28,352 nucleotides of DNA from Perkinsus chesapeaki (Eukaryota; Perkinsozoa; Perkinsida; Perkinsidae): positions 1 through 28,352 of the forward strand of contig JAAPAO010000475.1 of the NCBI GenBank assembly GCA_013115145.1, written 5' to 3'. The translations under genes and the position numbers were made by a program. Numbering within the stretch: position 1 is the first letter of the stretch; every line of letters begins with the position of its first letter. Below the pieces are notes generated by a model. The model made no database searches and was not told where the DNA came from. It saw only the letters and a program-made list of their open reading frames with translations. Of the stretch, positions 9,482-19,124 are shown piece by piece.

Positions 9482-12018
9482 TCAAGAAGCTCCCATTAGA
9501 AATTCACTAAGGGAAATTGTGGCATCTTCTTCAGCCCACTCACACGCCATTCGAGATCGATGCAATGTTAGCAGCTGATCAGTAGAAAGCAGTTGAGGCG
9601 GCCGACTCTGAAAGATACATTGTGCACGCATCAACCTAAGATATGCACTCACTCGTGTTCGACCATCACTTTTCGTCACTGGACGTTCGCTAGGCCGCCG
9701 AAATCCACAAGTCACCAGAAATGTTCGCAAGTACGGTGCCACAGACGGAGACGTCCATAGGTGCCCATGCCCCCCAAAAGGCGGGAACACTGCCACCACC
9801 TAAGAACAAATCGATCACCATGGCGCGCGCTTTTTACAATACCTTATCGGAAGGTGCTCCACTGTTAGCGGCGACTCGCATCCCGTGGGAAACAGATATT
9901 ATCATGTCATCTCTCGGATGGAGAACCATGACTGGTATCGGGCACTCCGACACGAGACGTATTACGTCCCAAGATACAACCTAGCAAAATGCATGACCCC
10001 TTCTGGAGACCCAAAGGGGGGATCCGCAAAGTTTGGGAGGTATAGGAGAATACGGTATGAAAGTGCTCACTTGTTTTGGAGGCACTGCCAACTTGTCAAG
10101 CATGCAGAAGTTCTTGGCACATCCCAAATTCTCTTCCACGAATTCTGTGGCGAGTGACGACAGTTTCGTGTACGGGCTGAAAAGAAGATAGATGCATCTC
10201 GCATTTCGATGTTCTGTCCTAGGCGTGCAGAGCAGTTGCTGCAAGGCCGGACATCAGAAACACAGTATACTGTATTTCGCATGACTTTCAGTAGTTTCGC
10301 AGGTATAGCAGTTTAAGAATCAGATGCATATGTCTAGAAAGCTCATTAAATGACATGCCTTACGAATTTGGCACAGCAATATTCTGCGCAAAACGGTTTC
10401 ATAGTTATACGGGTCGCGAAACGATTGATCGATTTGAACAATAAGATAGACTACTACTTGCTTTGGTTATTATATTCAGCTTGTCTCCTTCAAAAACTCG
10501 TTAACTTAAGTGGAATATTCGAAATTATGTTACTTGCCTATCAAACTGATACTTACAGTAGTTGCTCCTACGGTAGATCCTCCAGAAAAGAGGAAGTGTT
10601 GCGCAGTTGAACCAAGTGTTAACGTTGACCCGAAATGGAATTGGGTACAGCTTGTGAATGCTTTGGAGTAACTCATCACATGAAAGCATCGATACGAAAT
10701 CTAGACTCTTTGCCTGGACGAAAGGGTGAACCCGATCCAGGCAAAGAGCGGTTCACGCGAAGGCATTTCCGCGTTTGTTCGAACGTTATACAGCAAAAAG
10801 TTCAGCGAAGCGCAAGGTTTTCGACTGTATAACTCACAACCCGATAAAATACGGTATACTCTATTTCGTCGTTGTGTCAAGCTGTATACATGACGATGAA
10901 TAGTGCAAAGTAGAACTCACCTTTGCAAGAAGAGACCGGCAACTTTGATGAAATGCCGATGCCATAGCCGGTGGACGAGACTGGCGGCTACACCAGTACC
11001 AATAGAAAAACCACCAACAATTATTCTTTCCGGTGGGAAAGATAACTCATTAACCAAGAACCTGAGTAACTGTGTATCTTGCGAGCTTTAACCTAGGATT
11101 CTCACCAAAAAGAGGCGTCAGCTACAGCATTTATAGAGTCAACTCCGATGGACATTCGACCGTGCGGGTTGGGAGTCAGCCCATATCCTGGGTAGTCGAC
11201 TGCGAGAATCTGAGAGTATTACTGATAGAAAGATACCAAGTCGATATAATTATAAAAGATATACATCGCTTTTACCGCTGCGCCGCGAAATTCAAACCAC
11301 GAAATATTATCTACCTCTGCAACCAAGGTGTCACGAGTGAACATCAGCTGCGACACCTTCATCTTTCACCAAAGCCGTATTTTACAATTCATCCAGCGTC
11401 TACTATTATCTCGTCACATTGGAAAGGACCGTTGACCAATGGCCATAAAAGAACAAATCTCCAGGAGCTAAGATGCATTCCGTCAAGATCCTACGTTACA
11501 TGCATTCCACCCCCTTCAAGCTAAGATACGTTACATGCATTCCACCCCCTTCAAGCTAAGATACGTTACATGCATTCCACCCCACCCTTCAAGCTAAGAT
11601 ACGTTATATGCATTCCACCCCACCCTTCAAGCTAAGATACGTTATATGCATTCCACCCCACCCTTCAAGCTAAGATACTTTACATGCATTCCACCCCCTT
11701 CAAGCTAAGATACGTTACATGCATTCCAAAGACATTAGCCATTCGCTGTAGCATATCCGACAACTGTTGTCCAACCGTTTCAAAGTTGCCGTGGAAGTAC
11801 AGCAACACCGGGACGCTATCGCTAGAGGTACCGTTTCGCGTCGCGAAGAACATACCAGCGCAGAACCTAGGAAAAGCAAGCACCATTTCGGAGGACTCGT
11901 ATATGCTTTGCATGATCGAGTCGACATATCTCTCGCGACTACTAACATAATTAACTGCGCTATTATATATCATGACTTCTGCATCGAGCTCAAGTGACAC
12001 TGACGCAGCATTCACCAT
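9482..12018 (-). CDS. Alpha/beta hydrolase, ABHD17/Bem46-like (seven exons, 332 aa)
   Basis: Serine hydrolase, probably an esterase, thioesterase or lipase. Exons on the minus strand: 12018-11719, 11209-11106, 11061-10921, 10176-10071, 9980-9843, 9799-9716, 9607-9482. They sum to 999 nt with consistent phases. Motifs in order: oxyanion HGN at residues 76-78 (LLYFHGNFETVG), DYPGYG at 105-110, nucleophile elbow GFSIGTG with Ser154, LQSPYT at 181-185, acid in HPRDDMI (Asp241/242) followed by SHG, and the base His in GGHGHLW (274/276). The order and the HP-DD...SHG segment match ABHD17/FAM108 and Bem46 proteins. No Cys-rich palmitoylated N-terminus is seen; start at 12018 is a choice (an ATG at 12057 lies in low-complexity DNA) and an upstream exon is possible. 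Intron 1 (509 nt) holds a tandem array; intron 3 (744 nt) holds hairpins; intron 6 (108 nt) is stop-free and in frame. Confidence 0.85.
10706..10833. repeat. Two inverted repeats inside a hydrolase intron
   Basis: CTCTTTGCCTGGA (10706-10718) pairs exactly with 10736-10748 around a 17-nt loop. GTTATACAG (10785-10793) pairs with CTGTATAAC (10825-10833). Both lie in the 744-nt intron 10177-10920 of the minus-strand hydrolase. A 10-bp palindrome CAGTATACTG near 10263 and a related phrase near 10853 lie towards the two ends of the same intron. Confidence 0.8.
11483..11730. repeat. Tandem array, about seven copies of a 35/38-bp unit
   Basis: On the plus strand the unit is tcaagctaagatacgttaca followed by tgcattccaccccct. 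Copies start near 11483, 11516, 11551, 11589, 11627, 11665 and 11700. Lengths alternate between 35 and 38 bp because of a CCCAC-type 3-bp insertion; copies 4-5 carry a T variant (gttatatg) and copy 6 carries ctttac. On the minus strand the last copy contains the exon 1 end and 5' splice site of the hydrolase. Confidence 0.95.
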
Positions 12019-12384
12019 CTCGGGACAATTATTATAATTACAATTACAATTATACATTATTATTACAATTATTATTTACCTCACAAGCTTATGACGCTCT
12101 CAGTCCTCCGGCTGATTGAATGCTAGGATCATATTATAAATTCGACACGAGTTATGGAACCGAATCTTAGCTTCAAGATAGGTTTATCGAACGACCCCAG
12201 TACAAGTGCTACTTCATGAAATCGTTGATTGAAACTCTAAGCAGATTGTCGAGGATATCAATTTCAATTCACAAGCACATTTGCGGTGTTATTGAATTTT
12301 TATCAAGCGTGCGTTTCTCGAGTCACGAGATCCTCAGTCAACTTCTTAAAAAATCAATAAACTAAAATCCTTTGCCACTAGGGG

Positions 12385-12465
12385 CCTTCTCGGAGAAGGG
12401 ACGGAGCTTGGCGAATCGCCAGTGAATCTGTCGGATGGTCGCGAGTTCGATCCCCGGGCCTGCCA
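12385..12465 (+). other. tRNA-like B-box fragment (possible SINE head)
   Basis: GGTCGCGAGTTCGATCCC, followed by cggGCCTGCC and a T run, resembles the T-arm and 3' acceptor of a tRNA. The B-box phrase GAGTTCGATCC is at 12443-12453. No matching 5' acceptor or anticodon arm can be folded, so it is a degenerate tRNA or a tRNA-derived SINE rather than a functional gene. A short hairpin CCTTCTC/GAGAAGG lies just upstream. Confidence 0.4.
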
Positions 12466-12564
12466 TTTTTCTGTAGACAATATTCTTTTACTCTGAAAGC
12501 TTCAAGATATTAAGTGAAGTGAGACTATACGCCTCGCTCCCCGCTCCGCCGCAATTCCACAGGC

Positions 12565-13125
12565 TTACTGTCGGAACGGTCCACGATCGGTTCTGTCAGG
12601 AACCAGCAAAGGCGAAGATGATGCTGCAGTTGTTGAGCTACCCGTACTGTTCCCTCTACTGTATCCAGAGCAGCAAGACGCCTCTATCCCCGGAGGACTG
12701 GCGTCCAGTCCATCATTATTATACACCTGAAATTACATATATCATCCAACATGAATGCTGCGTACTATAATATATTGTAATATTTCACCAACATAAAATA
12801 CAAACTGTTCGTGACCCAAAGCGAACTAGCTCAACAGTAGGAGAAGAAGTTCGAATCACGGAACAGCCGCCGAACAGCAAAGAACGTTCTGTCCGTTCAT
12901 CTTGGCGAGCAAACTGGCGAAATCGTTCTTTCGCATTGTTGTTGTTTTTCCCGTCATCATCGAGGCCCCCCACGAAACTCTGCCATCTCGAGCGATGGAT
13001 ATACTTGTGACTTCAGAATGAAGCGAGACGATCTTCTGTCCGGCGATCTCGAAGACCCTCTGGGTCTCGCCAGATGGCCTGAGACCATTGGTCTCCTCCC
13101 ACTCCAAAGAATCGATAATGTTCAT
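12565..13125 (-). CDS. Hypothetical small protein, three exons (142 aa)
   Basis: Inferred exons on the minus strand are 13125-13057, 13003-12806 and 12726-12565, all in phase 0, separated by introns of 53 and 79 nt with GT-AG ends. The start is MNIIDSLEWEE. The middle exon carries HRSRWQSFVGGLDDDG, an Asn run and a charged helix (KERFRQFARQDERTER). The last exon is low-complexity Ser/Thr (NSTGSSTTAASSS) and ends at TAA 12565-12567. No family is recognised. The first intron's donor (GTCTTC) is weak, so the 5' junction could differ. It lies just upstream of the hydrolase on the same strand and would be a separate gene because of its own stop. Confidence 0.35.
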
Positions 13126-13159
13126 CAAGTAATCGATAAGAAAAATCCAGCAAAAGTCG

Positions 13160-13643
13160 TATCTAGATTTTTTCCTTCTCGAGAAGGGCTCTATTTGCGA
13201 ACTTGTAAGCTCCAAACTGAGAAATGAAATCAGCGTTCATATACCGACTCAGGTCTACAAATAAAGTCTGTCAGTACCCGGTATCAACAGACCTTATTAA
13301 ATAAAGGTAATAATTACCGATCACCGCCCGTCATGCGAAAAATGCTCCTTCATCCTTGCCTACAAGAGCTACGATAAAATCTCGATGACTCGATTGTCTC
13401 GATGACAATCTCTCAACTACAGGGTGCTGCAAAAAGGGATTGGGATTTCGTGGCGCGTGAGAAATTATCGATAAGACGGGTACCAGTATAGAGTGTATAA
13501 GCCGGATATTTCGACACCACCTCGAGCCCCTGTATGATAGCACTTACTGGTATCCACACAAGACGCTCAGCATTTCGAGTGTAGCCAGCCTCAGCGAAGA
13601 ATGCTCCAGGGAATATAACATATTTAGAGATACACAAACCCAT
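13160..13643 (-). CDS. Hypothetical small protein with N-myristoylation-like start
   Basis: The minus-strand ATG at 13643 opens MGLCISKYVIFPGAFF, where Gly2, Cys4 and Ser6 fit an N-myristoylation and palmitoylation signature. The frame continues to about 13521 (IIQGLE). A GTGGTG donor could join it to HPVVERLSSRQSS (ending near 13331). A further minus-strand segment with a good acceptor (ttctcag) reads FGAYKFANRALLEKEKI before a stop and may be the last exon. A TATA-like string (ttatatagg) lies about 55 bp upstream of the ATG on this strand. No family recognised; splicing is uncertain. Confidence 0.3.
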
Positions 13644-13889
13644 TGGAACCGACTACTACGCACTTCATACTTCACTGCATACCCCCAGCAGCGCCTATAT
13701 AAGTTCTCACAAATGTTTCACGGCGATCGCTCCGGTACGTGCAGAGTTATATACTATTATAAAACGACACAAACTAAGACTACAACTAAAGAGTGAAAAA
13801 GTAATTGAAACTCATACTCCTTTCGAGGCGGTGCTATCTGATGCCGGCTGGATGCTCTCTATTAAAGCCCGAACCTGAACAATAAAACG

Positions 13890-13925
13890 TCCGAGCCGAG
13901 AATCGAACTCGGGACCTCCTCTGAT
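13890..13925 (-). other. tRNA-like T-arm fragment
   Basis: On the minus strand CCGAG-TTCGATT-CTCGG forms a perfect T-arm followed by ctcggacg and a T-rich end. No 5' half of a tRNA can be paired with it. It is probably a tRNA-derived repeat remnant. Confidence 0.4.
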
Positions 13926-14346
13926 GGCGAATTAATTGTCTTCAGATGTCGTTGAAAATGGCTTTCGTTGGTTGACCTCGGAATGCTCTATTTTAATATC
14001 TCCACAAAATCGCATGCAGGAACCAATTCTTATATATCGTCTCCCCCAAGCCCGACCACACAGCCTACTACCTCTGCCAATGTCTTACTGCCTCCCAAAC
14101 TATCCGTTAATTTCATTACATCATATACAACTGTAGCACCTACAACAACAACACCAGCCTCTATCAACAAGCCACAACAGACTAAACGTAGTTTTCATCA
14201 TCCATCTAGTGTAATCAATAAATTTCACATCCCTTTATTTCCAGCCTCACCACACCAATGCTAACTTAGGCCCACACCATGAGCCGCATGACCACTCTCG
14301 CTTCCTCCAATCCTCAGGTCCCAACTCCCCAAGCTCAACGATTATA

Positions 14347-14703
14347 TTATCTATTCCCCTTCCAGAACTTGCTCCCCCCCCTACTACCCGGTGGCACCGC
14401 CGCTTGCTGTTGCCGCATGCTCTCCTGCAATTTCAATACCTCATCCGGCGTCCAATCAGAAACCTTCGTAGGAGGCGCCTGAAAGCGTCGTGACTGCGCG
14501 CCACAAAATTGCCGCGGGACTGCCACTGAAAACCTGTGGGCGCTGACCGCCCCGCGGCTGACGCCCATTTGGAGGGCTTTAATCTCCTTACACAATGACA
14601 TTTCCCCTTGCGGACTTTCCCAGCCTAGAAACCAAGGCTCGTCTGCAAAATTATCCCCTGTTGCCTTGTGGATCTTCGTGCGATCGCGTTTAAAGATCCT
14701 CAT
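14347..14703 (-). CDS. Hypothetical protein (118 aa)
   Basis: Minus-strand open frame starting MRIFKRDRTKIHK at 14703 and ending KFWKGNR at 14347. It is basic at both ends. The central part has W and G residues (DEPWFLGWESPQ) and the C-terminal part has a short amphipathic segment (DWTPDEVLKLQESMRQQQAA). No known domain is seen. The opposite strand has only short frames here. It may be a single-exon gene or the first exon of a longer one; nothing downstream could be joined convincingly. Confidence 0.35.
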   Translation of the reverse strand: MRIFKRDRTKIHKATGDNFADEPWFLGWESPQGEMSLCKEIKALQMGVSRGAVSAHRFSVAVPRQFCGAQSRRFQAPPTKVSDWTPDEVLKLQESMRQQQAAVPPGSRGGSKFWKGNR

Positions 14704-15024
14704 TTCGTCCTTTAATTAGGTAATACTGAATGTTTTTATTAGGAACGCACTGCCTTGCTATAAAGACTGTGCCCTCCACTGCAGAGGAGATACAATTGAG
14801 ATTTTGCAAGGACGAATGTCCGAAGGGGAGAATGAAATGCAGTCCTTCTGGGCCTGACAACCGATGCTCTCCTATATCGCCCTATAAACGCCCATTCTCG
14901 ACCCTCGAGTATATCCCACACATTTTTACCTGCTGCTGCTGCTGACCTCCAGTAGTGGGATCCCCTGCTGAGGTGTTCTGATCAGCCAATAGTGCCAAGT
15001 ATAGAAGATTACGTTGAAGCCTCG

Positions 15025-15097
15025 AAAGTAATGGGACACGCCTGCACAACAGAGAAAGCTGCTCTTCTTCGAAAGCAAAGGGTGTCCCATAACTTTT
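15025..15097. repeat. Imperfect inverted repeat resembling mariner-type ends
   Basis: AAAGTAATGGGACACGCC (15025-15042) and GGGTGTCCCATAACTTTT (15080-15097) are near-perfect complements around 37 nt. The phrase GGGTGTCCCATaACTTTT resembles terminal repeats of some mariner-like elements. The arms face outward relative to a normal element (right end, then left end), and no partner ends were found, so this may be a junction of two decayed elements or a simple foldback. Confidence 0.5.
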
Positions 15098-15538
15098 CTT
15101 CCAATTCTGGACGAGAGTTTCTCACCGTGTTTCGAGATGTTTTTTTTTCGTGATCAGCATCCTGGTTGGGCTACTAAACGATCGCGATGAAAGAAAATAG
15201 GGTCGAAAGTCCAGAGTTTTCGACCTCCCGAAAAAATTTCACGCGCAGAGCTCATGTGGAGGCCAAAGGCCGAGTAGCGGTACAACACTCCGCCTGTACA
15301 ATCCTGAAAGACTTCCGAATATACCTTCAAAATTCCATTGTCAACCAGTTCCTGGTTGGTGAGAAATTCTGATCCAAATTGGAGGAGGAGAAGTAGTTAC
15401 GGGCCACCCTTCAATCATCCACTCGTATCCAATAGGAGGGAGTCTATTAGATGTAGATTTGCTACTGTAATTTGTACTAATAAATTCCTTATTATTATAA
15501 TTCACTAACCTCCCACGTTCCAGCCTCGGTAAGCCTAC

Positions 15539-15672
15539 TTCCCGATATGACCTTTCCACTGGGCATCTGTCCGTCTGCAGCTCTTTGAGCATTTCTATTA
15601 TAACATCGTTCTCATCCAGCATCCTTTTCAATGACTCTGGTCCGGTAACATGGCACGGCAGCTGGGCGGGAC
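15539..15672 (-). CDS. SSXT (SS18 N-terminal)-like exon
   Basis: The minus-strand exon is bounded by an acceptor (ctacatag before 15672) and a GTAGGC donor after 15539. It reads VTGPESLKRMLDENDVII, then EMLKELQTDRCPVERSYRE. SS18/SYT homology domains start with a similar helix (…IQxMLDEN…LI…E.Q…C..YQ), so this may be the first part of a chromatin-associated SSXT protein. The rest of the domain is not found in frame downstream: the matching position after the acceptor carries stops. It is therefore a partial or broken gene, or the next exon is missed. The unspliced frame runs to 15341. Confidence 0.35.
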
Positions 15673-15699
15673 CTATGTAGCGAGTATCTTAGGTCCACG

Positions 15700-16209
15700 C
15701 GCGATTTGCACAAATTCGAGCGCGCAGAACGAACCAGTGCTGGTCAAATCTTCAAAATGAGGGATTACTAAATATCAGTTCCGTGGAATGATTCCTATCA
15801 AGAATGGCTTATAGACAGCTATACAGCGGCATCGACTGCTAACGTCATAAGGACCGTATCTTTTTTCGTTCATCAATTTCCAGCGTTGGAATAAATCCAC
15901 CTAGTCGCCCACCTGTGCTGATTGGCAACTAGATTCCGAGCACAAGACTACGGTCTTGTTCATTATCTCTTCGCACCGCAAAATGGGTCATTGAGTAAAT
16001 TCCTTCTAGATAGTTGATAAACCGTTTCACACTGTCCTGTCTGTTGTGTACTCTAAATTTTGCGATGCATTTTTACACCCAGCTGCCCTGAAGTCTTATA
16101 TCTCCACAATAGTAGCATATAGCTCACCCATATAATATATCACCGTGTATTACTACAACAATTAACTGCTGATCCACTGTATTATTAGTAAAATACATAT
16201 ATTGTCTAA
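15700..16209. other. Intergenic, nothing supported
   Basis: AT-rich sequence with no open frame over 60 codons and no splice-linked coding segment that I can see. Confidence 0.35.
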
Positions 16210-16628
16210 ATGCCTCGTAAGCTATATAAATATTCTTCCCTTTATTTTCCACTACCTCTCGGTACACCATCGGCCGCGATTCCCGATACCGTGTTCAAGG
16301 CAGATCGCTGTTGTTGGGAAGATGAGGCGGTGGTTAATGGTACATTATCCATAACGAAAAGGTCTAAATACTTTACTGAATGCGTCACACGCCACGAAAT
16401 TCGTAGAGTCGTCACCAGTCGGAGCATGGAAAGGTTTCTGAAGTCGATTCCAGCGCTGGTTCTGTTAACAGAGCGTCTCAGGATCATTTCCGAAAGCGTT
16501 TTTCGAACTCCAATTCGGTTTGTTGAACAGACTCGGCAATTTCGCGACCTTCTCCGAACTTGCTCATAAGTGCCAACAACTACGAATAGACTCAGTTCGG
16601 TATTAGTACTAAAATGTGCACATCTCAA
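16210..16628. other. Overlapping antisense open frames, strand undecided
   Basis: A 119-codon plus-strand frame (16210-16569, starting MPRKLYKYSSLYFPL) and a 128-codon minus-strand frame (16628-16242) cover the same DNA. Neither shows a domain, signal peptide or composition that decides between them. One may be a real single-exon gene. The other is then a shadow. Confidence 0.3.
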
Positions 16629-16954
16629 TGTCTCAGCTGTGTTATGTGGTGTTGCTTAAATATAGGTGGCCGAAAACGGATAAAATCGACGGTACGTATT
16701 TGATCGCATGCGTACATGTGCACGCAGACGTTCATAAATGCACTATTGACACACCCGTCCATCTTGGTGAGGTAATTAGAGTGGGAAAGTAATTGTAGAA
16801 AACCTTTGTGATGATGGTTTGGGATGCATTCTTGTAATACTCTTGTCCAGTAGTTATCTTTTTATGTTGGATCATCACCTTATAAGCGCATTTGCTGGAG
16901 GAACTACTCAAAGGTAGTCGGGCAATAACATCTCAGAATGAAAGTACAGTGTGA

Positions 16955-17036
16955 GACAGCGTGTCCGAGTGGTTAAGGAGGTGGACTAGAAATCCACTGG
17001 GCTCTGCCCGCGCAGGTTCGAATCCTGCCGCTGTCG
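16955..17036 (+). tRNA. tRNA-Ser (anticodon AGA)
   Basis: Complete 82-nt type II tRNA. Acceptor GACAGCG pairs with CGCTGTC (17029-17035), discriminator G. The D-arm carries GAGTGGTTAAGG. Anticodon stem GTGGA/TCCAC encloses loop CTAGAAA with anticodon AGA at 16988-16990, reading UCU and, after A34-to-inosine editing, other Ser codons. The long variable arm (GGGC-TCT-GCCC) and T-arm GCAGG-TTCGAAT-CCTGC confirm serine identity. A and B boxes are internal. No intron. The 3' CCA is not encoded. Confidence 0.97.
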
Positions 17037-17344
17037 CCTGTTAGTCCATACCATCTCTATCACAATCCAACTGAATGTGAGAATATGAGTTCTTTAACTG
17101 ACTAGATGAGTTTACTAATGAGTTTATTCAATAACCTCTGCTCATCATCGTAACGGCCATTCCCCATACGTTCCACTTTTACGGAACACATCGCGGGAAC
17201 GCATGCCTCTCGTTAGCCACCACAACCATGAAGATGCTTCCGGAATGATTCTGAATAATAAAGCCAAAGATCTCGGTGGGCTCATCAGCAAGCCCCTCAG
17301 CCCCGACCATTGTATTATACCTAAGAGACTCGCAGAGTAATAAA

Positions 17345-17687
17345 AATGACTATGGCAAGTACGAATGGTTTGATGAGGTATATTATACAAGTGCAGACGC
17401 CATTGAAGCATTTTGATATACGGAATGACTCTGGAGACTCGGAGCCTTTCGATAGCGGCACAGATGGCCCTGTCTATATCCAACTTCACGGATACGATAA
17501 ACACTACGACTATCACACATGTGTGGAGGGACGGCTCGCAGTGTAGAGATTCTCATTAGGTTCCGGGTGGTATATTTTAAAACAGCACTTGAAGGCTGGT
17601 AGGCACTATATGGTATCAATTTTGGGACCGGATGTTGGCCCAGTGAAGCAGATCGACCTTCATAACCCAACTGATGATGATTGGTAA
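17345..17687 (+). pseudogene. PLAT/LH2-domain protein fragment with apparent frameshift
   Basis: PLAT (lipoxygenase homology) domains are beta-sandwiches that bind membranes or partner proteins. From 17345 one frame reads DYGKYEWFDEVYYTSADAIEAF, like the last strands of one PLAT repeat, and hits TGA at 17415. Shifting by one base inside the TTTT run continues directly as DIRNDSGDSEPFDSGTDGPVYIQLHG, the start of the next repeat. A 39-nt intron after ...YHT then joins SGWYILKQHLKAGRHYMVS, followed by ILGPDVGPVKQIDLHN and PTDDDW, ending at TAA 17685. GTDxxVYIQLxG, KAGRHY, DVGxVxQI and DDW are PLAT hallmarks. A tandem-PLAT gene, as in LOXHD1-like proteins, was probably interrupted here, or a base was miscalled. 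Confidence 0.55.
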
Positions 17688-17699
17688 TATGGGGTGTAG

Positions 17700-18300
17700 T
17701 TGAATCATCTCTAGGTGATCACGGGAAGATCCGTAAGATTACCCGCAAACTGAGCACGGGTGTTTCACAATTCCGCGGAGGTGAATTCACCATATTGGTA
17801 ACAATTTGATTAATTGGATTTACCGACCTATAAACTCGCTTGACACATTAGTAGTATCAAGTGGAGCTCGAGGATGAGAGCGAGGAGATGATCTCTAAGA
17901 TCGACTAGTGTTGCCCTATGCACGTATACACTCGACCATTCGCGCCGTGCAGCGTGTGAGCCCGCACCACAGAGTGCCAAACTTCCGTATCGACACTTCC
18001 TGAGGGAGATATCTATTTAATGTGTAGAGATTGTCAGATGGACTTGATTCTAGTGGTGCCTCCTTAAGCTTTGAAGGCTCGGACGTTATCCATTTTCGCT
18101 CTTCGCATCTTTATTAACCTTCCCATAGTGGAAGAAAATATTATTATTGTTGTTGTACCCGACGCTCTTGGGGCTTAGTCAGACTCCAGTTTATCGCATC
18201 TTGCCTTTTTAGTTGTATATAAATTATCGGATACAACGTTAGCTCCATCTTATCTTTGCTTTAGGAATCCAAATTAGTGTGAGGCTATGTTAATAGGCTC
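17700..18300. other. Mostly non-coding
   Basis: A stop-free plus-strand stretch from about 17683 to 17807 (VVESSLGDHGKIRK ... GGEFTIL) could be decayed continuation of the PLAT gene. Beyond 17900 I see no coding or RNA signal. Confidence 0.3.
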
Positions 18301-18318
18301 TCCTCATCTTCTACTTAC

Positions 18319-18498
18319 GGCGGTCACTTCAGGTTCGCTGGTACCCTCCTGGTGAAGCGATTTACGTCTGATGGCAATGAGCGTATGAACCCTATGCACA
18401 GTGATGCCTGGGTGGAATTCAAGGTCATCATCCACAACTTCATACCACACTTTACTCTGATCGTACAGGTCAACAAATGGCTGGTGTCTCCGGATCAT
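18319..18498 (-). CDS. Hypothetical first exon (60 codons)
   Basis: The minus-strand ATG at 18498 opens MIRRHQPFVDLYDQSKVWYE; the frame stays balanced and protein-like (VVDDDLEFHPGITVHRVHT) up to a consensus donor GTAAGTAG at 18318. No downstream exon could be identified, and the plus strand also has an 81-codon frame (18352-18597). No family recognised. Confidence 0.3.
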
Positions 18499-19124
18499 TC
18501 AGAGGCTTCGACAGTAAGGACAGGTAATCCGCATTTTGTGGCGAGTGACGGTCGAGAGATCGCCCCTTCCCATAAAGCCTTAGTGAATGCACTATAATCA
18601 TGTCTCGATGTAAATGAGCTGTGTAGCGTATAGTTGACCTCTTCAACTCGGGCGGACCGTGAATATCTTTATGGTTCATTTTGGGTGATGATAATGCCCT
18701 CGATCGAGGTGGTGGTTTAACGTAGTGGACTCGGCGGCACGTACCGTTCCAACTCGGTCCGCTCGAACTTGTTGTGCTATAAAGTTGGTGAAGTGTTGAA
18801 ATTGACAAACTATCAAGATGAGATCGCATCTCCCGCGATGTTCGGTAGTGGCCTTCATCGAGTTCAATTGCAAAAACTATCAACAGTGGCTTGAAAATTC
18901 CGTATTTCGTTTCTCAAACACTGAACCAGTAATTTTGCAGTCCGAAATTCGGCCTCATCGATCGAGTTTAAAATGGACGGGCTTTGCGTACCGCTGAACA
19001 CTCTTCAAGCTTACAGTGGCGTCCAAAATATTTTTCGGAAAATAATGAGTTGCGTAATAATAAAAAGGAAGAAAGCTTTTAATTAGCGTAAAGAAGGAAT
19101 ATGATGAAGTGAAGTGAGAAAAAC

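Noticed and set aside
11072-11524. 150-codon plus-strand frame
   Set aside because: It overlaps the hydrolase exon encoding DYPGYG and the tandem repeat; it is an antisense shadow.
13534-13551. An 18-nt intron gtaagt...acag in the 13643 gene
   Set aside because: It has a consensus donor but is far shorter than all other introns here and the flanking frame is open without splicing.
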